Positions 1-5,585 of a stretch of 11,693 bases of DNA are shown here, one piece after another. A model generated the notes under the pieces. It ran no database searches. It saw nothing but the letters and a program-made list of their open reading frames with translations, and had not been told where the DNA came from. Source of the DNA: Microbacteriaceae bacterium (lineage in GTDB: Bacteria > Actinomycetota > Actinomycetes > Actinomycetales > Microbacteriaceae). The DNA lies in the NCBI GenBank assembly GCA_011620705.1, contig WOYR01000163.1:1-11693 (forward strand). Direction: 5' to 3'. Every line of letters begins with the position of its first letter. Positions within the stretch are counted from its first letter, which is position 1. The position numbers were made by a program, and so were the translations under genes.

Positions 1-258
1 GGACATTGGTCATGTCGCACCTCCATCTGCTCCAAGTGCAACAACTGTAACAGGTAATCGTCGTGCTGGGCAGGATCAGACCAGCCCAACCTCTTCGGTC
101 GAGCCCACCGATCCTGGGCCATATCCGGGCCATTTCCGCGCGCTGAACCAACTGTGAGCAACTGAGACCATCCGGGAAAACACCTGGTCAGAAGCAAGCC
201 GACGCCATACATACAGTGCGGTTTCGCCCCCGAAGTCACTGAAGATCGTGAGGTCACG
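1..258. other. Left-edge non-coding stretch starting with one array-unit fragment
   Basis: The first 12 bases (GGACATTGGTCA) are identical to 2113-2124 inside the 23-bp array upstream of the first DUF4143 gene, in the same orientation. The matching unit would begin about 6 bases left of the window, so this may be the last unit of a second array continuing to the left. Nothing resembling a further unit follows to the right. The minus strand stays open in one frame across this stretch, with an ATG at 122-120, but long open frames are common at this GC content and I recognise no protein in it. I see no RNA gene or clear promoter. Confidence 0.4.
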
Positions 259-358
259 GGATCGAGGCCCGTCGGAGCCACTGTCTGAAGTCGCGGCGGG
301 TCAGGGGTTTTCCTGGGGTAGTTGCCGCTGTCTCCTTCCCGGTCACTGAGTTGACCGG
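259..358. repeat. Dispersed ~100-bp repeat, copy 1 of 3
   Basis: This segment aligns without gaps to 2249-2348, with about 77 of 100 bases identical by hand count, and aligns more loosely to 4129-4214. Shared blocks include GTCGGAGCCAC at 271, CAGGGGTT near 302, TCCTGG near 311 and TGAGTTG near 347. Read on the minus strand, all three copies keep a short peptide pattern of the type PG(K/E)PL followed about seven residues later by WLR, so the repeat may be the end of a gene that I cannot name. In copies 1 and 2 it is followed on the plus strand by the same relaxase-like tail, so the two form one larger duplicated block. Confidence 0.6.
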
Positions 359-619
359 CGAGCGCTCGACGAGCGGGCGGGACTGATCCCGGCAGCGGCC
401 CAGCGTCTCGTCCGCGACGCCCGCCGCGGTGGCCCGCCGTGGGTGCAGGGCCTCGACGACTTCGCGGCACCGTCCGGCGCCCTCTACCGCGCCAAGTACG
501 GCATCACCGGCGACCGGCCCCTCGGCTCCGACGCCGAACCCGCCGACCGCGCGCACGAGCACGACTTCGGGCGCGGCCAGGGCAGCATCGGCCGCGGCGG
601 ACACTCGATCGGGCTGTGA
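350..619 (+). pseudogene. C-terminal relic of a MobF/TrwC-like conjugative relaxase (first copy)
   Basis: A plus-strand frame opens after a stop at 347-349 and ends at the TGA at 617-619, giving about 89 residues with no credible start, so only a gene's 3' end remains. The peptide contains ERAGLIPAAAQRLV, then GGPPWVQGL, then LYRAKYGITGDRPLG. This order (basic helix, PW, then Y-R-x-x-Y/W-G-(I/V)-T with PLG) resembles the C-terminal region of actinobacterial MobF/TrwC/TraA relaxases, as I know the family. The last residues, HEHDFGRGQG to RGGHSIGL, recur in the second copy at 2407-2484. The relaxase motifs that perform DNA nicking are absent. A relic of another large mobile-element protein is possible. 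The stop lies 10 bases before the DUF3024 relic, suggesting they were once neighbouring genes. Confidence 0.45.
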
Positions 620-629
620 AGATGGAGCC

Positions 630-825
630 ATGGCACTACCCCAGTCGGACCTCGATCGCATCCAGATGTGGTGCCGCGGGATCTTGCCGGAGCACCTGTG
701 GGATCACGCATCCGCCCGCCGTGGAACGGCATCGGCGAGCACACTCGGTTCCCGATCGCTCGACTGCGCTGCAGTCGCTACTCGACTGGATCGGCAGTCA
801 CGAGGACCCGATCTTCTTCGGGTGA
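630..825 (+). pseudogene. Broken DUF3024-family gene
   Basis: Three pieces of a DUF3024 protein lie in order but in three frames. From ATG 630 the frame reads MALPQSDLDRIQMWCRGILP then EHLWD, like the usual N-terminus. About 712-768, in another frame, reads RPPWNGIGEHTRFPIARLR, like the family's conserved RPPW...PIARLR centre. From 769, in the third frame, it reads LQSLLDWIGSHEDPIFFG and stops at 823-825, like the usual C-terminal LL..I..D...IF(F/W)G. Family members are roughly 110-130 residues, so this 196-bp remnant has lost about 20-25 residues before the centre and about 30 after it. DUF3024 has no established function. Its stop codon directly abuts the stop of the opposing DUF4143 gene at 826. 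Identification rests on recalled family motifs; the frame disruption is seen directly. Confidence 0.65.
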
Positions 826-2079
826 TCAAGGACCGAGGACAGACAGCGGTACGACCAGAACCCCGTCCTCCCGGCGGTAGGTGAATCGGCCGCCGGTCAC
901 GGCCACGAGCGCGATGGGCTCGCCATGGCGCTCGACGTCGACCTTGCTCGCGAAGTAGGTGAGCGATCCGGCTGCGTCATCGACGGCACCCTCGCCGAGC
1001 TTGAACTCGAAGGCGGCCCAGCGCCCGTTCGGCAGCTCGAGTACCGCGTCGACCTCATGGTTCAGCTTGGTGTCGCGCCACGAGGAGAACCTGACCCCCA
1101 GCGCCTGCGCGTAGATGCGCAGGTCACGGAGCGCGAGCGACTCGAAGTGGAAGCCGGCGGCGTTCAGATCTGCGAGCAGGTCCTGCACTCCGACGCCCAG
1201 CGCGCCGACGCCCAGCGACGGGTCGACGAAGTGATGCACGGGCGTCGTCCGCAGGCGAGTACGCGAGCGCATGTGCGGCTGCCACGCCTCGAGCGGCTCG
1301 ATCAGCATCAGGCGATCGAGCGCAGTGAGGTAGTTGGTCAAGGTGCTGTCATCGACCGGCCCGCCCTGACCGCCGACCTCAGCCGCGAGCGCCGTGCGAT
1401 TGAGCGGCGTCCCGACAGCGCGCCCGAGCGAAGCGAGCAGGCGTGCGATGTTGCCAGGGTTCCGCCGCGGACCCATCCCAGGAATGTCCGCCTCGCCGAG
1501 GTTTCGGAGGTAGCCGGCGACCCAGTTCCGCGCATCTCGCTCATGGAGTTCGATCGCCTCCGGCCAGCCGCCGACGACTATCCGCTCCAGCAACTGCGGC
1601 ACTGTGAGCACAGCAGGGGCACTCGTCGGACCTTCGCCTTGCAGCAGCCCCGCGAGGCTCACGGCGCCGGTCGAATGCCCTGACTCGAACAGCGACATGG
1701 GCCGCATCCGCAGCCGACCGATTCTCCCCGCCCCGGAGTGCATCTTGGCGGTGTCCCGCGGTCTGGCTGACCCGGTGAGCAGATAGAGGCCGTGTCCCTC
1801 GTGGTCATCGACTGCATGGCGGACGAGATTCCACAGCGGTTCGCTCTCCTGCCACTCATCGAACAGGATCGGCGTGGGGTACTCGAAGAGTCGGTCCGGC
1901 TGTGTCTTCAGTGCCGCCTGCGCCACGGGGTCGATGTCCACCCGGAGCACCGTGTTCGCGACCTGCGAGGCCGTAGCCGTCTTCCCGACCGCCTTCGGCC
2001 CGTCGATCAGGACGGCGCCCATGATGCGCATGAAGTCCTGCAGCTCAGCGTCTGCGACCCGTGGGCGGTACTTCACCAT
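826..2079 (-). CDS. DUF4143-family AAA ATPase (gene A)
   Basis: This is a 417-residue cytoplasmic ATPase of the AAA_14/DUF4143 type, whose biological role is not established. Walker A is GPKAVGKT (27-34), Walker B is ILFDEWQ (71-77) and sensor 1 is LLTGSA (99-104). The C-terminal DUF4143 region ends in a PD-(D/E)XK-like pattern: EVD at 342-344, a strand, then EFK at 358-360, so a nuclease-like fold is plausible but unproven. I chose the ATG at 2079 because homologues typically start just before a YxPR motif. An in-frame ATG at 2118 would add 13 residues but lies inside the repeat array. No good Shine-Dalgarno sequence precedes either start. The gene runs divergently from its 417-residue relative at 2584-3837 and appears intact despite surrounding decay. 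The upstream array is a likely control site. Confidence 0.85.
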   Translation of the reverse strand: MVKYRPRVADAELQDFMRIMGAVLIDGPKAVGKTATASQVANTVLRVDIDPVAQAALKTQPDRLFEYPTPILFDEWQESEPLWNLVRHAVDDHEGHGLYLLTGSARPRDTAKMHSGAGRIGRLRMRPMSLFESGHSTGAVSLAGLLQGEGPTSAPAVLTVPQLLERIVVGGWPEAIELHERDARNWVAGYLRNLGEADIPGMGPRRNPGNIARLLASLGRAVGTPLNRTALAAEVGGQGGPVDDSTLTNYLTALDRLMLIEPLEAWQPHMRSRTRLRTTPVHHFVDPSLGVGALGVGVQDLLADLNAAGFHFESLALRDLRIYAQALGVRFSSWRDTKLNHEVDAVLELPNGRWAAFEFKLGEGAVDDAAGSLTYFASKVDVERHGEPIALVAVTGGRFTYRREDGVLVVPLSVLGP

Positions 2080-2106
2080 GTCGTTCAGCGTATCCGCTCG
2101 CGTGCC

Positions 2107-2198
2107 GAAACCGGACATTGGTCAGTGTTGAAACCGGACATCAGTCGTTCTCGAACCCGGAGATGCGTCGACCGTGAAACCGGAGAGTCGCCGGTCCC
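2107..2198. repeat. Four-unit tandem array, exact 23-bp period, upstream of DUF4143 gene A
   Basis: Units start at 2107, 2130, 2153 and 2176, exactly 23 bp apart. Each begins with GAAACCGGA or a near match (GAACCCGGA in the third), followed by CA or GA. The rest of each unit varies: the first two share GAAACCGGACAT, while the last two share GGAGA. The array starts 27 bases upstream of the preferred start of gene A and covers its alternative ATG at 2118. The fixed spacing near two helical turns is typical of operator or iteron arrays bound cooperatively by a protein. The fragment at position 1-12 matches the first unit. An insertion-sequence end is another reading, but no transposase is present. 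Confidence 0.75.
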
Positions 2199-2248
2199 CC
2201 GAGATTCGCAAAGCTCAGCGATCCGATGCAACCCGCGGCCACGATCCG

Positions 2249-2348
2249 GGATCGACGCCCGTCGGAGCCACTTCCCCAAGTCGTGGCCCGGCAGGGGTTC
2301 TCCTGGTTTCGGTGCCGCTGCCTCCTTCCCATCCGCTGAGTTGTGCCA
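2249..2348. repeat. Dispersed ~100-bp repeat, copy 2 of 3
   Basis: This copy aligns without gaps to 259-358 at about 77 percent identity. It sits between the two repeat arrays and is followed by the second relaxase-like tail, as copy 1 is followed by the first. The minus-strand frame reads PKPGEPLPGHDLGKWLRRAS here, against TPGKPLTRRDFRQWLRRAS in copy 1. Conservation of PG-PL and WLRRAS hints at a formerly coding minus strand. Confidence 0.6.
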
Positions 2349-2406
2349 TTCTTGTGCCATTTTTCGGGGCGCCCGCTGGGGCATCCGCCGCTCCGTCCGC
2401 CGCCGA

Positions 2407-2484
2407 CAACTCCGCGTGCACCAGCACGACTTCGGACTCGGGCGAGACGGCGGCGATCGCGGCGGGCATTCGATCGGATGGTGA
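2407..2484 (+). pseudogene. C-terminal relic of the same relaxase-like protein (second copy)
   Basis: The plus-strand frame ending at TGA 2482-2484 reads VHQHDFGLGRDGGDRGGHSIGW, closely matching AHEHDFGRGQGSIGRGGHSIGL at the end of the first copy (554-616). Matching residues and matching stop position show that both descend from one gene's 3' end. The segment between this tail and repeat copy 2 is about 125 bp shorter than in the first block, and the part with the YGITGDRPLG motif is missing. The 22-bp array begins at the base directly after this stop codon. Confidence 0.5.
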
Positions 2485-2572
2485 CGCAGATCGGCAGGAT
2501 GAGACCCGCAAAACGGCGAGATCCTGACCGCGAATCGGCGAGTTATTTGTCGCAAAACGGCGAGATTGCGCT
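2485..2572. repeat. Four-unit tandem array, exact 22-bp period, upstream of DUF4143 gene B
   Basis: Units start at 2485, 2507, 2529 and 2551, exactly 22 bp apart. The second and fourth share CGCAAAACGGCGAGAT exactly, the third has CGCGAATCGGCGAG, and the first, most diverged, has CGCAGATCGGCAGG. Unit ends vary. The last unit overlaps a possible TTG start of gene B at 2566 and ends 11 bases before the GTG at 2584, so a protein bound here would block transcription or translation of gene B. The core AAAACGGCGAGAT loosely resembles the GAAACCGGAGAT-like core of the other array, but the period differs by one base. I infer an operator or iteron array, not a CRISPR. Confidence 0.75.
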
Positions 2573-2583
2573 ACGTCGGGTTC

Positions 2584-3837
2584 GTGAACGTCCTGCTGGC
2601 GCGCCATGCCCTGCCCGTGGCGGAAGAGCTGCTGCAGCACTTCCCAGGGCTGATCATCGAAGGCTCCCGGCAGGTCGGCAAGAGCACCCCCGCAATCCAG
2701 CTGACTGGCGAGCGGGCCGTCGTCGCCACCCTCGACGACGAGCAGACTCGCTCGGCTGCCGCTGCCGACGCCGCAGGGTTCGTCGCCCAGGCCGGCTCCG
2801 GGGTTATGGTCATCGATGAGATCCAGAAGATGCCCGAGCTCACCCTCGCGGTCAAAGCGGCCATCGACCGGGACCGGCGGCCCGGTCGGTTCATCCTGAC
2901 CGGCTCCTCCAGCCTGCTGCGTGTGCGCGGCACAGCCGACAGCCTCGCCCGCCGCGTCGGCCGGCTCACGCTCTACGGGCTGAGTCGCGGCGAGGTCGCC
3001 GGAACGATCGATGACTTCGTGGCGGCAGTCCTCGCAAACCCGGCACGTCTCGCCAGCACCGCGTCGACCTGGTCACGAGCGGACTACGCCGCAATGCTCG
3101 CCACAGGCGCGTATCCCGAGGTGCGCGACGCGACGCCGCGCATCCGCGACGCGTGGCTCGATGCCTACCTGCAGGGAATCATCGGGCGCGACATGAGCGA
3201 ACTGCGGAAGGGCGTGGAGCCGGCGCGCGTCTCCGCCGTGCTGCGAACGCTCGCCGGCAGGCAATCGGCAGAACTGGTGAAGGCGAAACTCGCCAACGAG
3301 ACCTCCGTCCCGCCGCGCACGATCACCGGCTATCTCGACCTCGTGCACGATGTCGGACTCGTGGCGAGCCTGCCGCCGTGGACCCCGAACCTCGCCAAGC
3401 GGGAGATCGGACGGACCAAGACCTTCGTGATCGACTCAGGGCTCGCGATGTGGCTCGCCCGCATGACCCCTGACCAACTGACCCGCCTTGAGTACGGCGA
3501 GGGGTTCGGCGCATTCCTGGAGGCCTTCGTCGCGGCGGAACTGCTGCGGCAGCGCGCCTGGTCGGGGCAGCGGTACGACGTCTTTCACTGGCGAGACCGG
3601 GACGGCGAAGAGGTCGACATCGTCCTCGAACTCGGGGACGGCCGCGTGATCGCCATCGAAGTGAAGTCGGCGACATCGTTCAACGCCAAGCAGTTCAAAG
3701 GACTGACGCGACTCCGCGACGAACTCGGGCCGAAGTTCATCGCCGGGATCGTGCTGAACACGGCCGACACCGGATATCGGTACGCCGACCGCCTCTACGG
3801 CGCGCCCGTGTCAGCCCTCTGGGAGTTCCTCGCGTAA
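2584..3837 (+). CDS. DUF4143-family AAA ATPase (gene B)
   Basis: Using the GTG at 2584, this is a 417-residue AAA_14/DUF4143 ATPase, the same length as gene A but strongly diverged from it. Walker A is GSRQVGKST (27-35), Walker B is VMVIDEIQ (74-81) and sensor 1 is ILTGSSS (104-110). The C-terminal domain carries EVD (343-345) and EVK (359-361) around a strand, the PD-(D/E)XK-like pattern seen in DUF4143 proteins. A TTG at 2566 would add six residues but lies inside the last array unit. Neither start has a convincing Shine-Dalgarno sequence. Helical segments between residues 120 and 330 probably form the lid and the start of DUF4143. The family's function is unknown; I infer an ATPase with a possible nuclease-fold tail, perhaps self-controlled through the upstream array. 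Confidence 0.85.
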   Translation: MNVLLARHALPVAEELLQHFPGLIIEGSRQVGKSTPAIQLTGERAVVATLDDEQTRSAAAADAAGFVAQAGSGVMVIDEIQKMPELTLAVKAAIDRDRRPGRFILTGSSSLLRVRGTADSLARRVGRLTLYGLSRGEVAGTIDDFVAAVLANPARLASTASTWSRADYAAMLATGAYPEVRDATPRIRDAWLDAYLQGIIGRDMSELRKGVEPARVSAVLRTLAGRQSAELVKAKLANETSVPPRTITGYLDLVHDVGLVASLPPWTPNLAKREIGRTKTFVIDSGLAMWLARMTPDQLTRLEYGEGFGAFLEAFVAAELLRQRAWSGQRYDVFHWRDRDGEEVDIVLELGDGRVIAIEVKSATSFNAKQFKGLTRLRDELGPKFIAGIVLNTADTGYRYADRLYGAPVSALWEFLA

Positions 3838-4080
3838 GCCATCGTCACGCTGACGCCAGACACCCGGGATCACCGCAAGCTTCACGAGGCCTTGGTGCCG
3901 ATCCTCGACGTAGGGACTGACGGCGTTGCGGAATGCGATTGCGACAGCCATCAGCTCGCGATCGAGACTCGGCCGATCGGTGAAGTCGAGGATCGGGCCG
4001 ACCAAGGCGGCGAGCTGCGCCGCCGGTGAGTTGGCGACCCGCTGACGGACTCGGCAACGCTGGCTGGCCGAGAGCCAACT
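3811..4080 (-). pseudogene. Unidentified minus-strand gene fragment
   Basis: A minus-strand frame from about 4080 to the stop at 3811-3813 reads QRVANSPAAQLAALVGPILD, then FTDRPSLDRELMAVAIAFRN, AVSPYVEDRH and KLAVIPGVWRQRDDG. Its composition is protein-like (amphipathic helices, mostly G/C third positions) and better than random shadow translation. There is no convincing start: a TTG at 4005 is the only internal candidate and coding character extends upstream of it. The last nine codons overlap the end of gene B, suggesting that the original 3' end was replaced. I read it as a truncated C-terminal fragment of an accessory gene, but I do not recognise the family, and a chance open frame remains possible. 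Confidence 0.35.
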
Positions 4081-4128
4081 GGGGGTTGACCCCGGCGAGG
4101 ACGGCGGCAGCGCCCACGCGGTCGCCGG

Positions 4129-4214
4129 GTCGGAGCCACCGTCTCAACGCCAGGTGGATCAGAGGTTTTCCTGGTCCGGTGCCTTTCCCCCCTCTTCAGG
4201 GGTCGAGTTGGACC
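4129..4214. repeat. Dispersed repeat, copy 3 of 3 (most diverged)
   Basis: This copy shares GTCGGAGCCAC (4129), GAGGTTTTCCTGG (about 4162) and GAGTTGGACC (4205) with copy 1, in the same order and nearly the same spacing (86 bases against 87). The minus-strand frame keeps GPGKPL and RRWLR. It is not followed by the relaxase-like tail. It lies 34 bases before the 3' end of the hydrolase gene and so marks the border between the accessory region and ordinary chromosome. Confidence 0.5.
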
Positions 4215-4248
4215 ATAACGCCGGTGCCGCGTGAGCGGAGAAGCCCCC

Positions 4249-5283
4249 CTACGAGCCCGCAACCCGCAGGAAGTGCTCGACCCCGCCCTCCGTGCTCGCG
4301 ACGACCGCGCCGCGCTGCTCCAGCACGTGCAGGTGCGCGGCCACCTCGAGCACGGCGGTCATCCGGTGCATGGGGGCCAGGGAGTCGAGGGGCTGCTCGC
4401 GGGACGTCCAGGTGAGGCTCGCGGCGACCTCCGCCGCGGTGCTCGCGCCGCGGTCAACGCCTGCCAGCACCGCCTGGAAGCGCTCCTCGTGGTGGGCGAG
4501 CAATTCGTCGATGCGTTCGTGGACGCTCTGGCCCACATTGCCGTGCGCCGGCAGCATCGCGCCGTCGGGCAGTTCGCGCACGCGCGCCAGCGAGGAGAGG
4601 AACGAGCGCAGCGGGAACTGCTCCGGCCGGTACTCGAGCCCCACCGAGGGGGTGATGCGCGGCAGGATGTGGTCCCCGGTGATGAGCAGGGATCGTTCCG
4701 GATCCACGAAGACGGTGTGTCCGCGGGTGTGACCCGGCGTCGCATAGGCGATCAGCTCGCGGCCGCCCAGCGGGATGCGCTGCGCGTCGCTCAGCCAGCC
4801 GGACGGCTGCCCGGAGGGGAAGGCGGACTCGTGCTGATCCCCCCGCTGCTCGAGCATGGTGTCGGCCAGCGCGGCGTCCCCCGCCTGGCGGAGCCGCTCC
4901 ACCTGCTCCGGATAGTAGAACTCGCCCCGGCGGTACGACTCGACGGACGGCCGCTCCCCTTCTCCGGCCTCGACCGGGATGCCGTGCCGCTCGCGCAGCA
5001 GCATCGCCTGCCCGTAGTGATCCATGTGGGTGTGGGTGACCACGATGCGCGAGATCTCGGATGCGTCGCGGCCGATCATGCGCAGATGGCCGGCAAGCGC
5101 GGCATCCGTGTCGGGCGACGCCCAGCCCGGATCGACCAGCACGAGGTCGTCGCCCTCCGCGAAGAGGTAGCAGTTCACCGTCGTGAGGCCGTCGATGGGC
5201 AGGGGCAGCGGGATCCGCCACACCCCCTCGGACAGCATCTCGACTTCGGGTCGCGTCCATGCCCGGACGTCGGTATCTGTCAT
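4249..5283 (-). CDS. MBL-fold metallo-hydrolase with C-terminal winged-helix region
   Basis: This 344-residue protein has the metallo-beta-lactamase fold. The metal site is complete: THTHMDH at 83-89 (His84, His86, Asp88, His89), PGHTRGH around His185, GDH with Asp204, and AHG with His247, the order expected for a binuclear zinc hydrolase. Residues from about 255 to 344 form a helical tail resembling the winged-helix extension of LACTB2-like proteins. The enzyme is probably cytoplasmic because no signal peptide is visible. Its substrate cannot be told from sequence; thioester, lactone and phosphodiester hydrolases share this architecture. The start is supported by AAGGA (5294-5290) six bases before the ATG. 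It is divergent from the small gene at 5420, with 136 bp between them. A role near the acyl-CoA oxidase in lipid catabolism is only a guess. Confidence 0.85.
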   Translation of the reverse strand: MTDTDVRAWTRPEVEMLSEGVWRIPLPLPIDGLTTVNCYLFAEGDDLVLVDPGWASPDTDAALAGHLRMIGRDASEISRIVVTHTHMDHYGQAMLLRERHGIPVEAGEGERPSVESYRRGEFYYPEQVERLRQAGDAALADTMLEQRGDQHESAFPSGQPSGWLSDAQRIPLGGRELIAYATPGHTRGHTVFVDPERSLLITGDHILPRITPSVGLEYRPEQFPLRSFLSSLARVRELPDGAMLPAHGNVGQSVHERIDELLAHHEERFQAVLAGVDRGASTAAEVAASLTWTSREQPLDSLAPMHRMTAVLEVAAHLHVLEQRGAVVASTEGGVEHFLRVAGS

Positions 5284-5346
5284 GGTGATTCCTTACATTC
5301 TTGTCATCTTGGACTTTACGCTTCGCCCGCGCCCACAAGCCGCGGC

Positions 5347-5375
5347 GCAGCGCGTAGTCGGTGCAGCGCGTAGTC
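5347..5375. repeat. Two copies of a 13-bp direct repeat in a divergent promoter region
   Basis: GCAGCGCGTAGTC occurs at 5347-5359 and again at 5363-5375, a 16-bp period. It lies between the divergent hydrolase and small-protein genes, 45 bases before the latter's start. It could be a paired regulator site or a small replication slip. I see no strong -10/-35 pair. Confidence 0.5.
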
Positions 5376-5419
5376 TCTGCCCACAGGGTCACGGTGGCTC
5401 TCAGGACAGAGGCACGACC

Positions 5420-5566
5420 ATGGGCGAGAAATCCGCTCGGAAGAACACCGAGAAGACCGCGGCATCCAAGACCCTCAAAGAGAAGCGGCTCGACAAGCAG
5501 AACAAGCGCGCCGGCAACGAGCGGGCGAACAACACCGACTCGGTCACGAAGGCCACCCGCAAGTAG
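5420..5566 (+). CDS. Small lysine-rich protein, 48 residues
   Basis: ATG 5420 to TAG 5564-5566 encodes 48 residues starting MGEKSARKNTEKTAASKTLK and ending SVTKATRK. A good ribosome site, AGAGG at 5408-5412, lies seven bases upstream. The protein has ten Lys and five Arg against six acidic residues and almost no large hydrophobics, so it should be unfolded alone and strongly basic, with no membrane segment or signal. Similar short basic proteins of unknown function are, to my knowledge, common in Microbacteriaceae. Binding to RNA, ribosomes or DNA is a guess from charge alone. It is convergent with the acyl-CoA oxidase gene; the two stops are 18 bases apart and share a hairpin. Confidence 0.7.
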   Translation: MGEKSARKNTEKTAASKTLKEKRLDKQNKRAGNERANNTDSVTKATRK

Positions 5567-5585
5567 CGGGCGCGGCATGCCCGCT
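5565..5585. terminator. Hairpin shared by two convergent genes, candidate bidirectional terminator
   Basis: AGCGGGC (5565-5571) and GCCCGCT (5579-5585) form a perfect 7-bp G/C-rich stem with a 7-base loop. The arms include part of the stop codon of the small gene (plus) and of the acyl-CoA oxidase (minus), so the hairpin fills the gap between them. There is no T-run, which is common for terminators in high-GC actinobacteria. Confidence 0.5.

Noticed and set aside
1..122. Partial minus-strand gene running off the left edge from ATG 122
   Set aside because: The frame is open but so is most of the surrounding sequence; no ribosome site or family is recognised, and its end would fall in the array-like repeat.
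255..280. tRNA-like T-arm on the minus strand (5-bp stem, 7-base loop) in repeat copy 1
   Set aside because: The loop is CCTCGAT, not the TTCGA type; the stem is not kept in copy 3, and no cloverleaf can be built around it.
1792..2484. A 230-codon plus-strand frame ending at 2484
   Set aside because: It runs through gene A antisense, the 23-bp array and a repeat. Only its last about 25 codons match the relaxase-like tail, so only those are annotated.
2107..2572. CRISPR array
   Set aside because: Units are 22-23 bp in total with short cores and no unique spacers of 30 bp or more between identical repeats; no cas genes are visible.
2107..2572. Insertion-sequence ends
   Set aside because: Repeated ends occur in some insertion sequences, but no transposase or fragment lies between or beside the arrays, and the two cores differ. 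It is kept as an alternative explanation only.
4231..5373. A 380-codon plus-strand open frame antisense to the MBL-fold hydrolase
   Set aside because: The minus strand has every metal-binding motif; this frame is a GC-driven shadow.
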